This document shows positions 1 through 9,600 of a DNA stretch of 64,000 nt, one piece after another; the first letter of the stretch is position 1; each line of letters starts with the position of its first letter. Location: the NCBI GenBank assembly GCA_023391285.1, contig JAEWBF010000055.1, positions 1 to 64,000 of the forward strand, read 5' to 3'. The notes beneath the pieces are model-generated. The model saw nothing but the letters and a program-made list of their open reading frames with translations, ran no database searches and had not been told where the DNA came from. Origin of the DNA: Verrucomicrobiota bacterium (GTDB taxonomy: Bacteria; Verrucomicrobiota; Verrucomicrobiia; Opitutales; Opitutaceae). The position numbers and the translations under genes were made by a program.

Positions 1-78
1 GGCTTCTATAATACCCGTCGCCTCCACTCGGCGCTCGGTTATCGGACGCCACTCGACTTCGAATCTGTCAGCAACTAA
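1..78 (+). CDS. IS3-family transposase (integrase core), C-terminal end, partial
   Basis: Frame 1 is open from base 1 and ends at TAA (76-78), giving 25 residues that read FYNTRRLHSALGYRTPLDFE followed by five more. This is the conserved C-terminal tail of the rve integrase domain of IS3-family OrfB transposases (the YNxxRxHSALGYxTP motif). The DDE catalytic residues lie upstream of the window. OrfB is normally made as an OrfAB fusion by programmed frameshifting, which cannot be tested here. Family assignment is confident; subgroup is not. Confidence 0.85.
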   Translation, partial: GFYNTRRLHSALGYRTPLDFESVSN

Positions 79-127
79 CCACATCAAATCTGCTCAACCC
101 CGTGTCCGCGAAATCGGGGCAAACCCA
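1..127 (+). mobile_element. Right end of an IS3-family insertion sequence
   Basis: The window opens inside an insertion sequence. The last 26 codons of its transposase end at 78. A candidate right terminal inverted repeat lies at about 102-127 (tgtccgcgaaatcggggc followed by aaaccca), ending in CA as IS3-family right ends do. The left end and any target duplication are outside the window, so the element cannot be fully bounded. The boundary at 127 is inferred from resemblance to IS3-type ends. Confidence 0.7.
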
Positions 128-490
128 GATTCCACCGCCGCGACCAACCCGTCGTGGTGGCCTTGGCTGCCCGAGAACCTGATCTTCCTCTTCTTCGGCA
201 GCTCCTGGCCCGACAACAATCCCGCGATCTTCGTCGATCGACTGACGATCCATCTTCGCTGGCTCTTCGTGCCGTTGCTCGTCCTCACCTTCACCACGCT
301 CTGGCTCTGCCGCCGCGAACGCCACCACGACTGCGCACTCCTCGCCCTCGTCTTGCTCATGTGGTTCGTCGTCCAAGGCCTCGCGCCTCTCGTCCTCAAC
401 GAAGGCCGCTATCGAAAACCCGTCGAAGCCCTCGTTCTCTGCGTGCCACTGCTGCTCTGGGAGCGCAAAAGACAGAGCAAACAGGTCTAA
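128..490 (+). pseudogene. 3' remnant of a polytopic membrane protein cut by the IS3 element
   Basis: Immediately after the putative IS end, one frame stays open to TAA at 488-490 and encodes about 120 residues. It contains a WWPWLPENLIFLFFG segment, hydrophobic stretches (WLFVPLLVLTFTTLWL, then CALLALVLLMWFVVQ, then ALVLCVPLLLW), a RYRKPVEALVL motif and a short basic tail. This pattern resembles the C-terminus of glycosyltransferase-39/ArnT-like membrane proteins, where an aromatic-R-P-E motif precedes the last helix, but the family call is tentative. No start codon or signal precedes the frame apart from an internal ATG at 269, so it is read as a gene amputated by the insertion rather than a functional small gene. 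The intact 5' part should lie beyond the left end of the IS, outside the window. Confidence 0.55.
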
Positions 491-543
491 AGATCACCTC
501 CTGGGCACGCTCGCCGGTAAGGCGAGCATCCGCCCAACCAAAA

Positions 544-622
544 AACCACAAAGGCACAAAGACACAGAGTTGGAAGCCACCCGTTTCGTGGCTCTTCTCT
601 GTGCCTTCGTGCCTCTGTGGTT
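544..622. repeat. Long intergenic hairpin (AACCACAAAGGCACAAAG type)
   Basis: Left arm 544-569 starts aaccacaaaggcacaaag and right arm 597-622 ends gtgcctctgtggtt. The arms are almost perfectly complementary over about 26 bp around a 27-nt centre. It sits between the membrane-protein remnant (+) and the 3' end of the giant secreted protein (-), a convergent position where a transcript end is expected. There is no T-run, so it is not a canonical terminator. Similar-looking but different hairpins occur at 48090-48216, 50305-50397 and 51526-51593. Confidence 0.7.
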
Positions 623-671
623 CAACTAAGGCGTCTCGCGATCAGTAGAGACGCCCACGTTGGCAGGATGC

Positions 672-3600
672 CTACTCGACGTCCGGTTGCACCAGTGCGC
701 CCTGGCCGTTGATCACCAGCCGGTCGCTGATCACTTGTCCGTTCAACGTGCTGTTGCCGTTGATCGTCACCGTGCCGGATGGCGCTTCGACATAGCCGTG
801 GAGGTCGACGTTGCTATTCAACGTCACTCCACCATTCGCGACTTTCAGCGTCAGCCACTCCGGGTGTTCGCTCGCGCCAACGTCGCCGTTGAACGACACG
901 CCTTGCGCGAGCCGGATCTCCACGGGACCAACCACCTGCACCGTCGCGTTTCCATTCACGTTCAGCCCTTGCAGGTTGTAGATCGCCGGCTCCGTCGCAC
1001 CCGCCTCGCCGAGGAGGATGCTGCTGTTGCCATTGATCGTGATCGTGCCGTAGGTGCCGGCCGGAACGGTGCGCGTGCCGGCGTTGCCGTTGAGCGTGAG
1101 GTTTCGCACCGCGCTCCAGTTGCTCACATTGTCGCTCGGCTTGTTCAGCGAAACGTTCGACGTTCCGGCCGGTGCTGGCGGCGCGGATACGCTCGGCATC
1201 ACGAGCGCGTCGACGCGCCGCACCACGTGCCGCAGCGCGGCATTGCCGTTGAGCGTGATCGTGTGATTCGACGGCGACGCCGCGCCGTCCGCATCAATCG
1301 TGCCGCCGTAAACGGGGCGTCCGTTGAGCCGCACGTTCGGCGTGCCGCGAACGAGCAGGTCGCCGGAAACCCAAGCGTTGCCATTCAACGTCGTGCTCTC
1401 CGCGTTCAACACCTGCACCGAGCCGTCGAGTCCGCCGTTCAACGTCGGCGCGCGACGCACGAGCGCGGTGATGCTGATCTGCATCGTTTCGATCGCCGCG
1501 CCGCTGTAATTCGGCGAATCGATCGTGGCCTCGACGTCATACGTGCCGGGCAGCGTCGGCGCGTCAGCGCCGCCGCCGTAGGTGATCGTTACCGGCAATC
1601 CCGCCGGCACCGTCGTCACCGTCACAGTTTTCGGAGCGCCGTCGTAAACCTGACGCAGCCCATCGAACAAGATCGTCGCCTCGGCTGCCGCAATCGTCAG
1701 CGTGCCGCTCGCCGTGCCCACGTAATTCGGATCCATGATCACCGCCGAGACGGCATAGCTGCCGACGTCTGTTGGCGGAGCGTTGTTGCCCTCGTAGGTC
1801 AACGCCACCGCGAGCCCCGCAGGCGTCGTCGTCACCGACGCTTCCTTCGGCGAACCGTCGTAGGTGTGTTCGAGGTGGCCGAGCGTGACCGTGGCAGGTG
1901 CACGTTCAATCGTGAGCGTGCCCGATGCCGAACCGGTGTAGTTCGGATCCACGATCGTCGCGACGACTTGATACGTGCCGGCGTTCGTCGGCGGCGTTGA
2001 CCTGCCGTCATACGTCACTTCGACATCCAGCCCGGCCGGCGCCGTTGTCACGCTGACCGCGCGCGGCGTGCCCGTGTAAACCTGCGACAGGTCTCCGAGC
2101 GTCACGCTGGCTTCACCGGAAGCGATGACGATCGTGAACGACTGCGTTGCTTCGTCGGCGGGATCATCGATGTCGTCGCTGTCTGCCACCCGCACCACGA
2201 TATCGCTCGTGCCCGCGGTGGTCGGCGTTCCGGAGATCACACCGTCCGCGGAGAGCGAGAGCCCAGCGGGCAGCTCGCCCGAAGCGAGACTCCACACGAG
2301 CGCGCCATCGCCGCCGCTGGCCGCAAGCGTTTGCTCATAATCGGCGCCGACCGTGCCAGGTTCCAACGTCGTCGTCTCGATCACCGGCACCGAATTGGCC
2401 GTTCCGCCCGCCAGGCGAACCGAGCCGAAGAGCGAGGGATTCGACCACGCCTGATCGATATTTCCGAACCACGCGATCTTGCCGTCGCGCGTGGTCGATC
2501 CCGGTGTGTCGTTGTCATTGATCATCACCTCGAGGCCGATCAGGTCGCCGGCCGCGGGCGTGACGCCCAGCGTGCTCCACGGGAAGTAGAACTCCGCCGT
2601 GTAGCCGTTCGCGGTGGTTTCGCTCGCGACAACGATGCCCGTCAGCGACGGATTGCCGGAGGCCGCCTCGAGTTCGCCATTCCAGCGATAGACGTATTGT
2701 CCAATGCCCGCCTGATAGCCGGTCGACTTCGCGTTTGCGCCGTCGATGTAGAGGTCGACGCTGTCGAACATCCACTCGTTCGGATTCGTGCCGGTCGCGT
2801 CGTGCACGAGCACGTCGTCCGTCACGTCGACGAAGACATACAACCCGTTCGCGTCCCACGTGGCCCGATACGTTGCACTGAGATCCGCAGGACCCTCCAC
2901 GGTGCCGAGGCTGACATTGCCGAGCGCGTGTGCATCGGCCGAAGTCCACGCCGCATCGCTGGCGAGGCCGTCCACTTCGATGGCGGACGTGGCTTGCGGG
3001 ATGGAGATCTCGGCCACGGAGAGCGTAACGGTTTCGCTCGCAACCGTGCCGGCGGCGTTGGTCACGCTCACGCGATACGTCGTCCCATCCAGGTCGATGC
3101 CGACGCTGGGCAACGTAAGCGCGGACGACGTTTCGCCATCGATCGGTTCGTCGCCGCGATACCATTGATAGCTGATCGGCGGAGCGCCGACGGCCGCAAC
3201 CTGGAACGCGACGTTCGCGCCCGTGCCGACGCTCGCGCTCTGTGGCTCGCCGACGATGATCGGCAGGGTAAGCTCTCCGCCTTCGGGATTGAGCTGGGCC
3301 CAATCGTAAAGCGCGCGATGCTTGAAGCTGATCAGGTCGGGATAGCCGACCGACGGCTTGCTGCCGAACGCCCGCAGCGGCGACCAGCCCTGCGCGTAGT
3401 TGTAATGCGTGAACACCGTGAAGTAAGGCGCGAGCGTATCCAAATAGTGCATATACGCGGTATACATCACGGGATTTTGGGTCACGGCGTCCGCGAAGTT
3501 CAGGATGTGCTGGCCGCCTTCATACGCGACCAGCGGGATGCCGAGCGGCGCCCACACATTGTAGTGCGTCTGGACGCGATTGAGCACCGTCGTGCTGATG

Positions 3601-6600
3601 TCGTTGATCATCAACTCGAGGATGTTCGGCGCGCCCCCGTTGAGCGTGCCGCCGAAGTAGGGCGCGATCGAATACGCATCGATCGTGCGGGCGTTTGGAT
3701 TTGTGACCGGATCGGCCAGCGCGTCGCGGTGGAGCTTCGGACTTTGCGAGGCGCCCGCCTGGCCCGCCAAAACGTAGACGATCTGGTTGTTTGTGTCGGC
3801 GCCGAAGCCGGCGTCGAACGCCTCGTGCAACTCCAGCGTGCGCTTCACATAGAAGCGGGCGCGGGCGAGTGCGGTGTCATTCTGGCCGTAGGTTTCGGCG
3901 ACGTTCTGGTGCAGACCCTGCGCAAGGCCTTCGTCGCTCGCGTAGATCGCCTGCGCAAAATCGACGTTCCACACCTCGTTCGAATACTCGATGTAGATCT
4001 TCCGCCCCGGCTCGAGGTGCTGCTTGATCAGCGCTCCGAGCTGGATCGCGTAGTGGTCGTTCACCGCATGCGGAATCGTGAACCACATGTCGGCATCGAG
4101 GATGTTGCACAGACGGATCATCCACTCGACCGCGATGCCGTGCGCGGCGCGGATATTCTCCTCTTGGAAGTTGGGGTTCACCGTCTGGTTCTGGTCGTCC
4201 GGCTGCTTCCGCTCAGACCAGTCGAGCGTCCAGTTGTTGTTGGTCGCCACCCAGTCCATGAAGCGCAGGACCTTGAAGTGACGGATGTCGTCGAGGAACG
4301 CGTCGCTGAACGGATTGCTGTTCTCGTAATTCGCCCACTCGGTCGCGAAATTCACACCGCTCCGCCAGATGCCGGCGGTGTCGCTCCACAACCCGGTGCC
4401 GATGCTCATCGACTTCAGCGCGGGTGTGCCCTCTTCGGTCGTGAATTGCGCGGGCGCACTCGCCGCGGACACGTTGCCCAGCGCGTCGGTGGCCGTGATC
4501 GTCACCGTGTAGGTCGTTTCTGGCGAGAAGCCGTGCAACGTCGCACTCGTCGTCGTGGACGTCGTCCAGAACTCGCCGTTCACGTAGATCGCGTAGATCG
4601 ACACCCCTACGCCGCTGTCGGTCGACGCCGTCCAGCTCACTTCGGCCGTGTGGCCCGAAACTTCGCCGGCGGTGAGACCGGTCGGCACTGTCGGCGGATC
4701 GCTGTCGAGATCGTCCGGCAACGTCGCGAACTCGAAGGTCCCGGCGAGCACCGACGGCGGCCCGGCCAAGACGACTTCGGGATAGTTGCTCGAGTTGAGC
4801 CCCGTGCGTTGCAACAGAAGCGTCCAACTCGTGCCGTCGTTCGAACCTTCGAGACGAAATGCCGACGCGAGGATGTAGCTCGGGATTTCCAGCCGGACAC
4901 CGGTGATGTAAACGGGGCCGTTGTTGAACCGCACTGTCATCTCCTGTGGGTTCACGTTGGCGACGTTGTTGGCGTCGGCCGTGTTGACATACCAGTGCGA
5001 GTTGACGTTGCCGTCGAAGACGAACGCCGGGCGATCCTGCGCATTAAGATTACTCGTCGTGGTGCTGATCGTGTAATCGGCATTGCCGGTGTTCGACGTC
5101 GGCACCGTAAGCGGCAGGCGGTTTTCGCCGGAGAGTAAACGCATCTCGCGCAGGAACACGCGGCCGGCATTGTTGCCGCTCGTCACCATCGAGCCGTCGA
5201 TCCACAAGCGCAGGTATTGATACGCTTGCGCCTCCGGCAAACCGCCGGATGACGAGCTGGACGAACTCGAAGACGAGGAACTCGACGAGCTGGAGCTGCT
5301 GCTCGAACTGGAAGACGACGAACTGCTCGAGCTCGACGAAGAGCTGCTGGAGCTCGAAGACGAACTCGAGGACGACGACGAGCTCGAACTGCTCGGCGGC
5401 GGTGTGATCTCATACGTCGCCTGGTCGACGCCATTGGTCGCGATGAACTTCGGCAGTGCATTGTCGTCCTCGACGAGCACGGTCCAGTTCACGCCATCGT
5501 TCGAACCCGAGATGCGAAGACCGGTGAGATTATCGCTCCACGTCGCGCGCGAAATCCGCACGCCGGTCGGCGAGATCGTCGTGGCGCCAAAGTCCGCGGT
5601 GATGTGCACGGGCGGCGGCGTGGTGTTCGCGTCGATGAAGAAGTAGGTCTGATTGGACGCGTTGTTGTTGTCGAAGACTCGCCACGCATTCCCGGAGAAC
5701 GCGTAGTTCGATGTCACTACGACACCCGACGAGTTATTCGAAGTGAGCGGCGTCGTCGGATACACGGTGTCGCCAGCCAGCCACTCGATCTGGCCAATCT
5801 GGAGCTGGCCGTTCCCAGCAAGCGCCGTAGCTTCGAAGCGCAGATAGCGATAGCTCTCCGGCTCGGCTGGCGTGACCACGCCAGGAATGTAACCCACACG
5901 CGAGAGATCCATCTGGATGCTGCCGCTCGTGTTCGCGACGAAATAGACGCCGATCGCGTCGACGATCTCGGTCGTTGGCGCGGTTGGTGAGGTGAACGCG
6001 ACGTCGAAGTTGTTGCCGCCATTCGCCTCGAAATCCCACTCCTGCCAGGTCGTGGCCGTGGTCGGCGCAAGCGGCCAGTCGCTGTTCGCGGTCGAGAAGG
6101 ATTCGACCGACACGTAATACTTGCCCCCGGCGCGAACGACCTTGTGGAAAGCCCCACCTGAGCCCGCGACCACGCGCGTCGAAAGCGCGAGTTGCACGGT
6201 GTCGAACATGCCGCCCTCCCCCACCGGCCACAACGCGACAGCGCGCGAACGTTTTTCGCCAGCGACCGCCGATTGAAAGCGGATGACTTCAGGGGTGTCG
6301 TTGCGCAGCACGAGCGCGAGCACGGTCGAGCCGGGCGCGGGCGTCACATCGACATCCATCACGAATCCGCCGAAGGCCGCCGGCGCCGAAGCGCCGAGCG
6401 CGAGATCGTTCGTGCTGAACGCGAGCAGTTCGCGCGTGTCGTTCGCCCCCGCGGCGCCGAGACCGAGGTCGAGATCGGTCGACACCGTGCCGTTCACCTG
6501 AATGTTGCTCGTCGTGTAGGCGTTGAGCGTGCCGTCGAAGAGGTAGCTCACCTCGCCCGGATCTCCGCCCGAGGACGAACTGCTGCTGCTCGATGACGAA

Positions 6601-9600
6601 CTGGACGACGACGAACTCGATGAACTGCTCGAGCTGCTCGACGAAGATGAACTGCTGGAGGACGAAGACGACGAGCTGCTGCTCGAGGAGCTTGACGACG
6701 ACGAACTCGAAGACGAGGTGCCGTCGGATACCTCGACGGAATTCACGGTCACATTGCCCGCACCGGCGAGTTTCTGGATCGTGACACCCGAGAGGAAGTT
6801 CGCCGGAAGCGTGAACGCGTAGGCCGACGTCGACACGTTCGAGACGGCTCCGGTGGTGTTGATGATTTCGACCAGCTCGCCGTTGACGAGGATCGCGAAG
6901 CTCGCGGCGTCGGACGTCGAATAATTGATCGCCGCCGTGTAGTCGTCCCCCGCGACGCTGCGCATGAGGTAGCTCACGCGGCGGCCGACAGCCGTGAGAA
7001 CGTTGGTGCCGTTGAACGGGCTCGCCGACCAGTAGTTAGAGCCCGTGAACGTGAACGGCAGCGTCTGTCCGATGTCGAGCGGACGCGCGTTGTTCGAGAG
7101 GCTGGCGTTGTAGAGCGCCATCGCGCGCGGTGTTTGATCCGAGTGCGTATCCGGATCGACATGACCGAATCGGAAATCCTGATGCCACACATACGTGGTC
7201 TGGAAAACGCCGCCGGTCTCCTCGAAGACCTCGTAGCTCTCGATCATCTCGGTGTAGAGACGCGGATCGTAGAAGGCCGGCTCGGCGAGCGGATGCGCCG
7301 CGGTGGAACCCTGCGGATCGCCAAACGCCGGTCCGCCTTCGTAGGTGACGAACGGAATGCCGTAGGACGCGATCATGCGCGCATTGTTGGTCATGCGCGT
7401 CTTGAACGTCGCGCGGTCCATCTGGCCGGTGGTCCAAACATCGTCGATCGTCGCACCCGCGCTCGCCGCGCGGTAGTTGGCCGGACCGGCGCCCCAGAAG
7501 AAATAACTCGGCGCGAGTCCTTCCGACGAAGCGTAGTAGCCGCTGATGAAGTCGAGACCGTGCACGTCGTCGGTGTTGTTCTGCTTCACCTGATAGCACC
7601 AGAGCGGACGCACGCGCGTCATCATCTCACTGGCGAATACGTCGCGGAACAAGAGGCTCATCTGCGACGCTCGATACGCGGAATAACGCAGGCGCAGGTT
7701 GCCGCCATTGCTGCTGATCTGCCCTGCCGACGCGATGAAGCCGTCGTAGTTCAGCGGATGATTCAGATTCGCCGTGACGAGCGCTGTGCCCTGGTTCGCG
7801 CAGTAGATGCTCTGCGGGAACGCGCCGCCCGTATTCCAATTTTCATTACTGTATTCGACGTAGAGCTTCAGCTCCGGGTTGAGCGGCGCCCACAATGGAT
7901 TGTCTTGCGGCTCAGTGTAGGGGTTCACGCCGTCGCTGCCGTAGCGGAACATCTGCGCGACCTTCGTGATGTAGTCGTCGTTGGCCATCGCCGGCAGACA
8001 GATGTAGGCGTCGGTCATCGTCGCGTTCGCGATGGCGATGATGTATTCCCAGGCGACGCCGGTCTCGCGCATGTTGGAGCCGGCCACGCTGTAGGAAATG
8101 CGGCGGTTCTGGAACTTGCCCGGCAGCCGGCGATCGCTCCACGCAATCTCGGGGTTCGCGTTGATGTTGCTCGGGTCCATGTAGCGGATGATGTCGAGCC
8201 GGGAGAGCTGATCGCGCATCACGCGGTCAACCACTTCGTCGGCTGCGTGCGACTCCGTCGCGCCGGGCGCGACCGGACGCAGGAGTTTCACGTTGCGCAC
8301 GCCGCCGCTCGTATTCGTAAGGCTCATACGAAGCTCCGTTGTCGGTGCGACGAGCGAGAGCGTGACGACCGACGAGTCGGTGTTCGCGTCGTAAACATTG
8401 CTCTGCACGACCATCGACGGACTCGTGAACGACACCGCCGCCTGTCCGTCGAAGGTCAACGTGTAGGTGCCGAGGCGGGGATTGGGTTGATTATGCCAGA
8501 GCCAGATCCGCGCGTCGGTCGTCGGCCAGCCGTCGGCGTCGACGGGCACCGGATCCTCGCTGTTCAACTGTGCCCAGATGCGAATGCCCGCCGTGTTTTG
8601 AAGCGCGTCGGCGAGAATCGGCGGCAGCCAGTCGCGCACCCAGTGAAGATTCGTCGCAGCGATGCGCGGCAACCCGGTCTCGGGCGTCGACGCCGGGAGC
8701 GGAACGACGTTGACCGTCGCTTCATCCGTGAAACCGCCATCGTCGGAGGTCACGCGGATCGTCGCGGTTCCGGGAGCGAGGCCGGTCACGCGTCCACCTT
8801 CGCTCACTGTCGCGATGGCCGTATTCAAGCTCGCCCACGTCACGTTCTTGTTGGCGGCTGCCTCGGGTTCGACGGTGACAACAAACGGAACCGTTTGTCC
8901 GACGATCACCTCGCGCGAGTCCGGCGAAATCGTGACACCCGTGACGAGCGCGGGCGACACGTCGACGTTGGCGGTCGCGGTGAAGCTCCCCTCCTCCGTC
9001 GTCACCGTGATCGTGGCCGATCCGACGGCGACTGCCGTGACGAGGCCATTGGCGTCGACGGTCGCGACCTCTTCATCGGAACTCGTCCAGGTGACGTTCT
9101 TGTTGATCGAGCTTACGGGCTGAACTTCGGCGGTGAGTTGACCCGTGTAGGAAACCTGGAGCGGGAGTTCGGTCGGCGACACGGTGACGCCGGTGACGGT
9201 CCGAAGCGTCACCGTCACTTCTGACGTGGCGGTGAAGCCGCCATCCTCGGTGGTTACCGTGATCGTGGCGGTGCCCACGCCGACCGCGGTAACCGTTCCG
9301 GAGGCGTCGACCGTCGCGACATTTTCATCGGAACTGCTCCACGTGACATTTTGATTCGTCGCGCTCTCCGGCACGACCTGCGCTTCCAAGGCCCGCGAGT
9401 TTCCGGGCAGGAGGAAAAATTCGATTGGCGTCACGCTAACGTCGGACACCGCCGACGACGCCCACCCCATGCGTGAGATGTCGTGCACGATCGCGCTATT
9501 CGATGTGGCGACGAAATAGACGCCGATCGCGTCAACGAACGCATTGGTCGGCGCTACGGGTGCGGAGAAATCGACGACGAAGTTGTTGCCGCCATTGGCC

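Noticed and set aside
2331..5138. Plus-strand open frame of 935 codons inside the giant glycosidase
   Set aside because: Arg- and His-rich composition without domains, antisense to well-defined domains. It is a high-GC shadow frame, as are 660-2000, 7134-9224 and 9483-10592.
5247..6716. Serine tracts considered as microsatellites or a CRISPR-like array
   Set aside because: There is no repeat-spacer periodicity and codon choice is mixed; they encode protein linkers.
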